Shown: in pieces, positions 1-5,543 of the stretch | Position numbering within the stretch: the stretch's first letter is position 1 | How the letters are laid out: every line of letters starts with the position of its first letter | Source of the DNA: Pseudomonadota bacterium | Lineage (GTDB): Bacteria; Pseudomonadota; Gammaproteobacteria; Competibacterales; Competibacteraceae | Reading direction: 5' to 3' | Length of the DNA stretch: 8,031 nucleotides | Assembly: GCA_018262135.1 (NCBI GenBank) | Contig: JAGTSD010000067.1 | Location: forward strand, 1 to 8,031 | The notes under the pieces: model-generated | What the model saw: only the letters and a program-made list of their open reading frames with translations | Databases searched by the model: none | What the model was told of the DNA's origin: nothing | Made by a program: the position numbers and the translations under genes

Positions 1-1
1 G

Positions 2-7
2 CTCCTT
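2..7 (-). promoter_or_regulatory. Possible ribosome binding site for a gene starting just off the left edge
   Basis: Read on the minus strand the window ends in CCGAAGGAGC, whose AAGGAG core is a good Shine-Dalgarno sequence. No start codon follows inside the window, so any gene it serves would begin a few bases beyond the edge. In many gammaproteobacteria rsmG (gidB) lies directly downstream of mnmG in this orientation, which makes rsmG the obvious candidate, but that is inference from gene order. Confidence 0.35.
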
Positions 8-66
8 CGGGTTTCGGGATAGCGAACCGCGCCGCCACGTTCGGAACGGCGTTGGAATCGCGGGAT

Positions 67-81
67 ATTTTAAGCATAGCA
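67..81 (-). promoter_or_regulatory. Weak promoter-like sequence downstream of mnmG
   Basis: On the minus strand this stretch reads TGCTATGCTTAAAAT. It contains an extended -10-like TGC-TATGCT (4 of 6 matches to TATAAT) at 73-81 and an overlapping TAAAAT (5 of 6) at 67-72. It stands out as AT-rich in a GC-rich setting and precedes the AAGGAG at the left edge. No convincing -35 hexamer is present; the positions where one would fall lie in a small GC hairpin (GGCCGG-TCTT-CCGGCC, 89-104). The rest of 1-143 shows nothing else I can support. Confidence 0.25.
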
Positions 82-143
82 GGAACGGGGCCGGTCTTCC
101 GGCCTGCATCGCCACCGGCGCTGAGGCCCAAGCCAAATAATGC

Positions 144-2033
144 TCAACCGGCGTTGCGCCGGACCCCACCACGCTTGAGATGGATCAGCAGCAGGGAGAC
201 AGCGGCGGGGGTCACGCCCGGCAGGCGGCCCGCCTGGCCCAGGGTGTGGGGGCGATGCCGGCTCAGCTTCTCCCGAACTTCCCGCGACAAGCCGCGCACT
301 TCGGCGTAATCGAGATCCGGCGGCAGGGTCATTTGTTCGTGGCGGCGCTGGCGTTCGATGTCCTCGCGCTGGCGCTCGATGTAGCCGGCGTACTTGGCCT
401 GGATTTCCACCTGCTCAGCGACCTGGGGATCGAGTTCGCCGGGACCGACGCCGGGCAGGCTCATCAGGCCAGCGTAAGTCACCTCGGGCCGGCGCAGCAG
501 TTCGGCGGCCCGACTTTCCCGCGCCAGCGGGCCTTGCAGGACCCGTTGCGCATCCGCTTCGCTGATCTGGGCCGTGCGCACCCAGACCTCGCGCAGCCGC
601 TGGCTTTCCCGTTCAATCGCCTCGCGCTTGGTCTCGAACGCCGCCCAGCGGGTATCGTCCACCACGCCCAGCCGGCGACCGATTTCAGTCAACCGCAGGT
701 CGGCGTTGTCCTCGCGCAGCAGCAGCCGATGTTCGGCCCGGCTGGTGAACATCCGGTAGGGTTCACTGGTTCCCCGGCTGATCAGATCGTCAATCAGCAC
801 ACCGAGATAGGCTTCATCGCGGCCCGGCCACCACGGTTCCTCGCCCCGGACGAACCGCCCGGCGTTGAGACCGGCCAGCAGACCCTGCGCCGCCGCTTCC
901 TCGTAGCCGGTGGTGCCGTTGATCTGGCCGGCGAAGAACAGACCTTGAATCGGCCGGGTTTGCAGCGAGTAGTCCAGATCGCGCGGATCGAAGAAATCGT
1001 ACTCGATGGCGTAGCCGGGCCGGGTGATGTGCGCGTTTTCCAAGCCCGCAATCGAGCGTACCAGCGCGTACTGGATGTCGAACGGCAGGCTGGTGGAGAT
1101 GCCGTTGGGATAGAACTCATGAGTTTGCAATCCTTCGGGTTCCAGAAAGATTTGATGCGAGTTCTTGTCGGCGAAGCGATGAATCTTGTCCTCGATGGAC
1201 GGACAATAGCGCGGCCCGACCCCCTGAATGACCCCGGCGAACAGCGGCGAACGGTCCAGACCGCCGCGAATGAGATCGTGGGTGCGTTCGTTGGTATGAG
1301 TGATCCAGCACGACACCTGGGGGGGGTGTTCCGCCGCCGAACCCAGGTAGGAAAACGCCGGGCAGGGTTCGTCGCCCGGCTGTTCGGTCAGTTGCGCGAA
1401 GTTGATGCTCCGCCCATCGAGGCGCGGCGGCGTGCCGGTTTTCAGCCGCCCGACCCGCAACGGCAGTTCCCGCAACCGCGCGGCCAGGGCGTTGGCGGGC
1501 GGATCGCCGGCCCGACCGCCTTCATAGTTGACCATTCCGACGTGCATCCGCCCGGCGAGGAAGGTGCCGGCGGTCAGCACCACCGCGCCGGCGGAAAACT
1601 GGATACCGCTTTGGGTCACCACCCCCGTCACCCGGTCGCCCTTAACCTGCAAATCGTCGGCGGCCTGCTGGAACACCTGCAAGTGAGGCTGATTTTCGAT
1701 TAGCGACCGCATCGCCGCCTTGTACAGCGCCCGGTCGGCCTGACAGCGGGTAGCGCGCACCGCCGGCCCCTTGCGGCTGTTGAGAATGCGGAACTGGATG
1801 CCAGCCCGGTCAGCGGCCCGCGCCATGACCCCGCCGAGCGCATCCACCTCTTTGACCAGATGGCCCTTGCCGATGCCGCCGATGGCCGGGTTGCAACTCA
1901 TCGCGCCGACAGTCTCGATGGTGTGGGTCAGCAGCAGGGTGCGCAGTCCCATCCGGGCCGAGGCCATACAGGCTTCCGTGCCGGCATGGCCGCCGCCGAT
2001 CACGATGACATCGAAGGGTTCAGGATAGCGCAT
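144..2033 (-). CDS. mnmG: tRNA uridine-5-carboxymethylaminomethyl modification enzyme MnmG (GidA)
   Basis: This is the FAD-dependent subunit that works with the GTPase MnmE to install the (carboxymethyl)aminomethyl group at C5 of the wobble uridine of certain tRNAs, in the cytoplasm. The 629-aa protein equals the E. coli length. The N-terminal dinucleotide-binding loop IGGGHAGTE is at residues 12-20. The hallmark [13 protein letters not shown] follows with Cys47, and the second conserved cysteine is in RYCPSIEDK (Cys277). The second FAD motif [20 protein letters not shown] spans about 364-383, and [12 protein letters not shown] follows. The C-terminal helical MnmE/tRNA-binding part ends with [15 protein letters not shown]. 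The ATG start aligns with the E. coli N-terminus ([15 protein letters not shown] against MFYPDPFDVIIIGGG, from memory). A GGAGG lies 12 bases upstream, rather far. It is intact and follows the toxin gene on the same strand by 75 bases. Confidence 0.98.
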   Translation of the reverse strand: MRYPEPFDVIVIGGGHAGTEACMASARMGLRTLLLTHTIETVGAMSCNPAIGGIGKGHLVKEVDALGGVMARAADRAGIQFRILNSRKGPAVRATRCQADRALYKAAMRSLIENQPHLQVFQQAADDLQVKGDRVTGVVTQSGIQFSAGAVVLTAGTFLAGRMHVGMVNYEGGRAGDPPANALAARLRELPLRVGRLKTGTPPRLDGRSINFAQLTEQPGDEPCPAFSYLGSAAEHPPQVSCWITHTNERTHDLIRGGLDRSPLFAGVIQGVGPRYCPSIEDKIHRFADKNSHQIFLEPEGLQTHEFYPNGISTSLPFDIQYALVRSIAGLENAHITRPGYAIEYDFFDPRDLDYSLQTRPIQGLFFAGQINGTTGYEEAAAQGLLAGLNAGRFVRGEEPWWPGRDEAYLGVLIDDLISRGTSEPYRMFTSRAEHRLLLREDNADLRLTEIGRRLGVVDDTRWAAFETKREAIERESQRLREVWVRTAQISEADAQRVLQGPLARESRAAELLRRPEVTYAGLMSLPGVGPGELDPQVAEQVEIQAKYAGYIERQREDIERQRRHEQMTLPPDLDYAEVRGLSREVREKLSRHRPHTLGQAGRLPGVTPAAVSLLLIHLKRGGVRRNAG

Positions 2034-2073
2034 GGTAGCCGGCGACCTCCGATTGACCTAACTGAATGACGGT

Positions 2074-2097
2074 TATCCAGCCCCAACCCCCCTCTCC
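2074..2097. repeat. C/G-run intergenic motif (TATCCAGCCCC copy 1) between toxin gene and mnmG
   Basis: The plus strand reads TATCCAGCCCCAACCCCCC followed by TCTCC; the minus strand is correspondingly G-rich (GGAGAGGGGGGTTGGGGCTGG). The 11-mer TATCCAGCCCC recurs at 5427-5437 in the only other sizeable intergenic region of the window. This suggests a dispersed intergenic element, although two copies in 8 kb is thin evidence. On the transcribed minus strand the G runs could form a two-layer G-quadruplex just ahead of mnmG. The remainder of 2034-2108 shows no convincing promoter. Confidence 0.35.
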
Positions 2098-2108
2098 GCG
2101 CCGCACGC

Positions 2109-2459
2109 TCAGTCCAACCCGATGGCGATGCCGATCAACCGCCGGATTTCCGCAAGCTGTTCGTCGGTAATGCGTGAAGAGGTTGGCGTGATTCGATGCT
2201 TCGAGGTGGTGGTGACATGGTGTGCCAGCGCGTAACAAGGCTTGGTGCAGCCATTCTCCGCCGTCGGCGGTATCTGAACCGACAGATCTGCAATCGCAAG
2301 GTGCGGATCCTCGGCCAGGGGCGCCAGAATCAGATTGGGATAGGCGTCGTCGAATAAGCCCCGGTCTTCAACGACAACAGCCGGACGCTTCTTGTTCGGC
2401 TCCTTGGGCAGGCCATCACGCCAGTCCACCAGGACAATCTGCCCTGGCGCATAATTCAT
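2109..2459 (-). CDS. MazF/PemK-like type II toxin (putative mRNA endoribonuclease)
   Basis: This 116-aa protein has the MazF/PemK layout. An N-terminal strand PGQIVLVDW (residues 5-13) is followed by the conserved KKRPAVVVED with Arg25, then the strand NLILAPLAED (42-51). A central segment rich in His and Thr, YALAHHVTTTSKHRI (76-90), precedes a C-terminal helix. Family members cleave single-stranded mRNA and stop growth until neutralised. Arg25 corresponds to the catalytic arginine of MazF enzymes. The threonine usually found after the AP(I/L) strand (APIT) is Ala49 here, so activity or mechanism may differ. The ATG overlaps the antitoxin stop as ATGA (2456-2459), so translation is probably coupled. 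The family call is firm; toxicity is inferred. Confidence 0.85.
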   Translation of the reverse strand: MNYAPGQIVLVDWRDGLPKEPNKKRPAVVVEDRGLFDDAYPNLILAPLAEDPHLAIADLSVQIPPTAENGCTKPCYALAHHVTTTSKHRITPTSSRITDEQLAEIRRLIGIAIGLD

Positions 2460-2704
2460 GGCCCGTTCCCCTCGGCGGTCGGGGTCCCCCAGTCCGCATA
2501 GAAGGCCAGCCCCTCCGGCGAGGCGGCGATGTACGCTCCCACGCTGCGGCTTTGCGCGCGAATGCGCTCGCGCCGGATGCGTTTGGCTTCGTCCACCGCC
2601 AGTTCGCGCAGATAGGTTGACAGACCGATACCCCGCGCCTTGGCGGCTTCTTCAAGCGTTACCTGGATATCTTCGTCCAGCCGTACAGAAACAGGATGAC
2701 CCAT
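2456..2704 (-). CDS. Ribbon-helix-helix-type antitoxin of the MazF-like toxin
   Basis: This 82-aa protein opens with a short beta strand, PVSVRLDED (residues 4-12), followed by two helices (TLEEAAKARGIG, then LSTYLRELAVDEAKRIRRER). This is the ribbon-helix-helix pattern of DNA-binding antitoxins. The C-terminal part, ending AFYADWGTP, would be the toxin-binding tail. It should bind and inhibit the toxin encoded downstream and repress its own promoter. The ATG at 2704 is preceded by GGGAG at a 6-base spacing. The antitoxin-first order, small size and ATGA overlap with the toxin are classic for type II systems. The fold assignment rests on pattern reading rather than a search. Confidence 0.82.
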   Translation of the reverse strand: MGHPVSVRLDEDIQVTLEEAAKARGIGLSTYLRELAVDEAKRIRRERIRAQSRSVGAYIAASPEGLAFYADWGTPTAEGNGP

Positions 2705-2727
2705 GATGGACTCCCATCGTGATGGTC
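2702..2727. promoter_or_regulatory. Palindromic putative operator overlapping the antitoxin start
   Basis: On the minus strand the sequence up to the antitoxin start contains CCATCACGATGG followed by CCATCATGG, two adjacent CCAT...ATGG palindromes separated by GAGT/AGT-type bases. The second covers the start codon. Dimeric ribbon-helix-helix antitoxins bind short palindromes at this position to shut down their own operon, so this is a reasonable operator candidate. Binding is inference. Confidence 0.35.
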
Positions 2728-2734
2728 CTGGATT

Positions 2735-2781
2735 ATCATACTAAATTGAAATACATCATAGTAATACTAAAAGGTAATCAA
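2735..2781 (-). promoter_or_regulatory. AT-rich promoter/operator region of the toxin-antitoxin operon
   Basis: This is the most AT-rich stretch in the window. On the minus strand TTGATT (2776-2781) could be a -35 and TATGAT (2755-2760, 5 of 6) a -10, with a short 15-base spacer. A second TATGAT lies at 2735-2740. On the plus strand, ATCATACT (2735-2742) and ATCATAGT (2755-2762) repeat at 20-base spacing, about two helical turns. ATACTAAA occurs at 2738-2745 and 2764-2771. Such spaced repeats suit cooperative binding by an antitoxin. Which hexamers are really used cannot be decided by eye. Confidence 0.45.
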
Positions 2782-2800
2782 GCGGCTCGATGGCTCAGCC

Positions 2801-3772
2801 TCACTCCGGCATCGGCAGTTGCACGGCGTAGTTGGACACGGGAAGCGCCACAGTGATCACGCCCTGCTTAAACAGAAAATTGGCGAAGCGCTTGTAGCGG
2901 CCTTCGTCCAGCGCTGCTGGCCGGCGGGCCAGGCGCGGCAGGGTGTCGCGCCAGGCGCGACGGTTCAACTCGTCGTCCAAATCCTTGTGCTTGGCGATGA
3001 AGGCTTTCCAGGCTTCGTCGGGATGGTTGACGAGGTACAGCGTCGCCTGTTCCAGCGCGGTCAAAAACCGTCCCAGCCGGGGATCGTCGAGCTTGTCGCG
3101 GTTCGCCACCAGCACCAGTTCCTCGTAGGGCGGAATCCCCTCTTCCTCCGGGTAGAACGCCAAGCCCGGCTGCTTGGCCAGATCCATTTGGTTCAACTCG
3201 AAATTGCGAAAGGCGCCGATCACCGCGTCCACCTGTTTCGACAGCAGGGATGGAGACAGCGCGAAATTGACGTTGACGAGGGTCACGTCTTCGGCTTTCA
3301 GACCGACTTTGGCCAACATCGCCTTGAGCAGGGCTTCCTCGAACCCGCCGACCGAATAACCGATCTTGCGACCCTTGAGGTCCGTCAGGGTCTTCACCGG
3401 CCCATTCTTCAGCACCACGAGCGAATTCAGCGGCGTCGCGACCAGAGTGCCAATGCGCTTGACCGGCAGACCGTTGGTAACTTGAATAATCAACTGCGGC
3501 TGATAGGTGACGGCCACATCCACCTTGCCGGCGGCGGCCAGCTTGGGCGGATCGTTGGGATCGGCGGGGGTTTGCAGCTCGACCTCCAGGCCCTGGGCGG
3601 CGAACAGGCCCATTTCCTGGGCCACGACCAGCGCCGCATGATCGGGATTCACGAACCAGTCGAGCATGACGACCAGTTTTTTGGTCTCGGCGGACTTGTC
3701 CTCAGCCCAGGTACTCGGCGCCAGCAAGGCCAGGCTCAACAACAGCAGAACAGCGCGCAATACGTTCAACAT
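2801..3772 (-). CDS. thiY: ABC transporter periplasmic substrate-binding protein, ThiY/NMT1-like (putative thiamine-pyrimidine precursor binding)
   Basis: This 323-aa exported protein starts with a signal peptide: Arg6, a leucine-rich core at 8-18 and the cleavage site STWA|ED after Ala23. There is no lipobox, so it is probably soluble in the periplasm. It belongs to the NMT1/THI5-like family. It carries LDWFVNPDHAALVVAQ (37-52), PADPNDPPKLAAAGKVDVAV (69-88), YQPQL, TPLNSLVVLK, GRKIGYSVGGFEEALL (134-149), AFRNFELNQ and ELNRRAWRDTLPR. The LDW..N..H pattern is typical of ThiY-type proteins, which bind formylaminopyrimidine or hydroxymethylpyrimidine for thiamine salvage. The cysteine cluster of the eukaryotic THI5 enzyme is absent, as expected for a binding protein. 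It is the last gene of the operon, 13 bases after the permease. Transport role is sound; the exact ligand is inferred, and a taurine/nitrate-type ligand is the main alternative. Confidence 0.85.
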   Translation of the reverse strand: MLNVLRAVLLLLSLALLAPSTWAEDKSAETKKLVVMLDWFVNPDHAALVVAQEMGLFAAQGLEVELQTPADPNDPPKLAAAGKVDVAVTYQPQLIIQVTNGLPVKRIGTLVATPLNSLVVLKNGPVKTLTDLKGRKIGYSVGGFEEALLKAMLAKVGLKAEDVTLVNVNFALSPSLLSKQVDAVIGAFRNFELNQMDLAKQPGLAFYPEEEGIPPYEELVLVANRDKLDDPRLGRFLTALEQATLYLVNHPDEAWKAFIAKHKDLDDELNRRAWRDTLPRLARRPAALDEGRYKRFANFLFKQGVITVALPVSNYAVQLPMPE

Positions 3773-3785
3773 GGTTTCGATTCCA

Positions 3786-4556
3786 TTAATCCGTTTCGGA
3801 GGTTTCAGGGGTAGCGGGATGCCAAGGCAACCAGCGCTTCAGACTGGCGTCCACGATAAAGTACAGGCCAACCGCCAGCGCTGCCAGCACCAGCAGCGCC
3901 GCGAACATCAAATCCACCTGCATCCGACTGTTGGCATGCAGCATCAGGTAGCCAAGGCCGGCGCTGGAGCCGACCCATTCGCCCAACACCGCCCCGATGG
4001 GCGCGATGGCCGCTGCCACCCGCAGGCCAGAACCCAGCGCGGGTAGCGCGGCAGGAATGGCGATGTGCCGCAGCACCGCCCAGCGCCGAGGCTCGGGGAG
4101 CATCACCCGCGCCAGATCCAGCCAGCCGCGCGGGGTGTGGCGCAAGCCGTCGTAGAAATTAGCGGTCACCGGAAAATAGATGATCAACAACGCCATGGCG
4201 ATCTTGGACCCCAGACCGTAGCCCAGCCACAGCACCAGCAAGGGAGCGATGGCGAACACCGGGATGGCCTGGGAAGCGATCAGCACCGGCAGCAGCCAGC
4301 GCCGCGCCCGCCGCGAATAGCTCAGGGCCAGCGCGCTGCTGCACCCCAGCAGCGTGCCCAGCACCATGCCCATCAGGATTTCCAGGGCGGTGACGCCGGC
4401 GTGGCCGAGGAGCATACCGGCATTCCGCCACAGGCTGGCCGCCACGGCCAGCGGATCGGGCAAAATGTAGGGCGGCAGTTCGCCCAGCGTCACCACGATC
4501 TGCCAGACCAGCAGCAACCCTGCCAGCGTCAGCAGAACGCGCCCCAATCCCCTCAT
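3786..4556 (-). CDS. thiX: ABC transporter inner-membrane permease, ThiX-like (BPD_transp_1)
   Basis: This 256-aa integral membrane protein has about six hydrophobic segments: near 7-24, 53-79, 88-111, 117-131, 179-195 and 216-236. The cytoplasmic EAA-type coupling loop lies at about 147-180 (ending HIAIPAALPALGSGLRVA) and would contact the ATPase. It is followed by GEWVGSSAGLGYLM, typical of permeases of the SsuC/TauC/ThiX group. The ATG overlaps the stop of the upstream ATPase gene as ATGA (4553-4556), so the start is well supported. A longer open frame continues upstream to 5480 but is only an alternative reading of the ATPase gene. The permease class is certain; substrate assignment follows from the binding protein. 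Confidence 0.92.
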   Translation of the reverse strand: MRGLGRVLLTLAGLLLVWQIVVTLGELPPYILPDPLAVAASLWRNAGMLLGHAGVTALEILMGMVLGTLLGCSSALALSYSRRARRWLLPVLIASQAIPVFAIAPLLVLWLGYGLGSKIAMALLIIYFPVTANFYDGLRHTPRGWLDLARVMLPEPRRWAVLRHIAIPAALPALGSGLRVAAAIAPIGAVLGEWVGSSAGLGYLMLHANSRMQVDLMFAALLVLAALAVGLYFIVDASLKRWLPWHPATPETSETD

Positions 4557-5317
4557 ACCGCACCCAGCAGGCGCAGGATCGCGCGGTAGGCGGCCTGCAC
4601 CGCCGGGTCGCCGGGATCGCGCGGCGGAACGCCGGGTAGATCGGGAAGCGTGGACAAGGTTGCCGGTCGCCCGTTCATCACCAATACATGATCGCCCAGC
4701 CGCAAGGCCTCCAGCGGATCGTGAGTAACCAGCAACACGGTTCGCCCGGCCAACAACTCGGCGGCCAGCGCCTGCAGGCGCAGCCGGGTGAGCGCGTCCA
4801 GTCCAGAAAAGGGTTCGTCCATCAGCACCACCGGCCGGTCCTCCATCAGAGTCCGGGCCAGCGCCGCCCGCTGCCGCATCCCACCCGACAGCGTGTCGGG
4901 CCGGGCCAGCGCGCAGTCCGCCAGCCCGACCTGCGCCAGCAGATGTAACGCTCGCTCGCGATCCGGGTGTTCGCCGCGCAGCCGGCTGCCCAGGGTCACG
5001 TTGTCCAGCACGTTCAGCCAGGGCAACAGCAAATCCTGCTGCGCCATGTAAGCGACCCGGCCGGTCAATGGCAACCCGTCGTCGCCGCGCAACTCGCCAC
5101 TGATACCGATGGCGGTTAGCCCCGCCAGCAGGCGCAGCAGGCTGGTCTTGCCGATGCCGCTGGGTCCCAGCAGGCAGGTGAAGCACCCGCCGGCCAGCGC
5201 CAGATCCAGGCCGTCGAACAGAATCAGACCGCCGTAAACCAGCCGCGCGGCGCGCAGGCTGACCGCCAGCGGCGCGGGAGTCATGGGAAAAGGGATCACG
5301 GAAAACGGTGGGGACAT
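4553..5317 (-). CDS. thiZ: ABC transporter ATP-binding protein, ThiZ-like
   Basis: This ATPase powers the importer. Counting from the ATG at 5317 it has 254 residues. It shows Walker A GPSGIGKTS (51-59), the Q-loop AYMAQQDLLLPWLNV (89-103), signature LSGGMRQR (143-150), Walker B VVLMDEP (163-169), D-loop SGLD (171-174) and the switch histidine in LVTHD (His199). All catalytic elements are intact. The PWLNV after the Q-loop and the size resemble the SsuB/TauB/ThiZ group. The start is uncertain: ATG 5317, ATG 5284 (giving MTPAPLAVSL) and an in-frame TTG at 5419 are all open, and none has a clear ribosome binding site. It is first in the operon and overlaps the permease start by four bases. Confidence 0.92.
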   Translation of the reverse strand: MSPPFSVIPFPMTPAPLAVSLRAARLVYGGLILFDGLDLALAGGCFTCLLGPSGIGKTSLLRLLAGLTAIGISGELRGDDGLPLTGRVAYMAQQDLLLPWLNVLDNVTLGSRLRGEHPDRERALHLLAQVGLADCALARPDTLSGGMRQRAALARTLMEDRPVVLMDEPFSGLDALTRLRLQALAAELLAGRTVLLVTHDPLEALRLGDHVLVMNGRPATLSTLPDLPGVPPRDPGDPAVQAAYRAILRLLGAV

Positions 5318-5377
5318 GGCGAAAGTTAGGGTGGCGCCGCCGGAGCCAGCAGGCTGAGTGGCCCGACGGAGCGGGTG

Positions 5378-5383
5378 ATTGTA
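5378..5383 (-). promoter_or_regulatory. Possible -10 element for the importer operon
   Basis: The minus strand reads TTACAATC here; TACAAT matches 5 of 6 bases of the -10 consensus and sits in otherwise GC-rich sequence about 60 bases before the ATPase ATG at 5317. No good -35 hexamer is visible at 16-18 bases upstream. Another candidate farther upstream is TTGATA (plus-strand 5450-5455), which lacks a good -10 at normal spacing. Confidence 0.28.
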
Positions 5384-5413
5384 ACGACTCGTGTGGGCCG
5401 CGCCTAGTTGAGC

Positions 5414-5437
5414 GATCAAGGTTCACTATCCAGCCCC
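5414..5437 (-). promoter_or_regulatory. TPP-riboswitch-like fragment upstream of the importer operon (unconfirmed)
   Basis: The minus strand contains GGGGGGCTGGATAGTGAACC followed by TTGATC. GAACCTTGATC (5414-5424) differs by one inserted T from GAACCTGATC, a hallmark piece of the thiamine-pyrophosphate riboswitch, and a G-rich GGCTG lies just before it. Such riboswitches commonly precede thiamine transport genes. However, the expected CTGAGA and the following CTGG-ATAATG-CCAGCG stem with AGGGA are not recognisable. This may be a decayed remnant or coincidence. The segment also contains the second TATCCAGCCCC copy (plus strand, 5427-5437). Confidence 0.2.
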
Positions 5438-5494
5438 CCGCTGCTTCGGTATCAACCGCGAGTGTGGCCTGGGCGAACATAACCGATCAGTCCA

Positions 5495-5523
5495 TTGCAC
5501 TCCTTACCCCGGTCTTGTATATC
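5495..5523 (+). promoter_or_regulatory. Candidate promoter for pat
   Basis: TTGCAC (5495-5500) and TATATC (5518-5523) are separated by exactly 17 bases on the plus strand. They would start transcription near 5530, just ahead of the AGGAGG at 5535-5540. The hexamers are imperfect (3 and 4 of 6 matches), and the resulting leader would be very short. In enterobacteria the homologous gene is controlled by cAMP-CRP; I found no clear TGTGA-N6-TCACA site in this region. Confidence 0.33.
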
Positions 5524-5534
5524 CTTCCCGATAC

Positions 5535-5540
5535 AGGAGG
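5535..5540 (+). promoter_or_regulatory. Ribosome binding site of pat
   Basis: A perfect AGGAGG stands 3 bases before ATG 5544 and 12 bases before the in-frame ATG 5553. Neither spacing is ideal. Aligned from memory with E. coli PatZ, the protein starting at 5553 (MTIHTLRSLCKP) lines up residue for residue with MSQRGLEALLRP, so 5553 is a serious alternative start. Confidence 0.7.
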
Positions 5541-5543
5541 AAG

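Noticed and set aside
89..104. Hairpin GGCCGG-TCTT-CCGGCC as a rho-independent terminator of mnmG
   Set aside because: The stem is perfect but only 6 base pairs and no T-run follows on the minus strand, so it does not meet the usual pattern.
180..1703. A 507-aa open frame on the plus strand opposite mnmG
   Set aside because: It is antisense to a well-conserved full-length mnmG and its translation is Gln/Arg/Gly/Pro-rich with no recognisable family; it is a by-product of high GC.
2222..2620. Plus-strand open frame opposite the toxin and antitoxin genes
   Set aside because: It is antisense to two overlapping genes with recognisable families, has low-complexity Pro/Arg/Ser composition and no ribosome binding site worth noting.
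2782..2803. Terminator after the binding-protein gene
   Set aside because: Only a 4-bp GGCT/AGCC pairing is visible just after the stop codon, with no T-run next to it.
2819..3814. A 331-aa plus-strand open frame opposite the binding-protein gene
   Set aside because: Its translation is rich in Gln, His and Arg without domain features, while the opposite strand encodes a conserved binding protein with a signal peptide.
5318..5419. N-terminal extension of the ATPase from a TTG at 5419
   Set aside because: The additional 34 residues resemble no ABC ATPase N-terminus and the region is better explained as the divergent regulatory region.
3786..5480. A single 564-aa protein covering permease and upstream sequence on the minus strand
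   Set aside because: Only the last 256 residues are the permease; the upstream 308 are an Arg/Ala/Gly-rich reading of the ATPase gene in another frame. The ATGA junction at 4553-4556 fixes the permease start.
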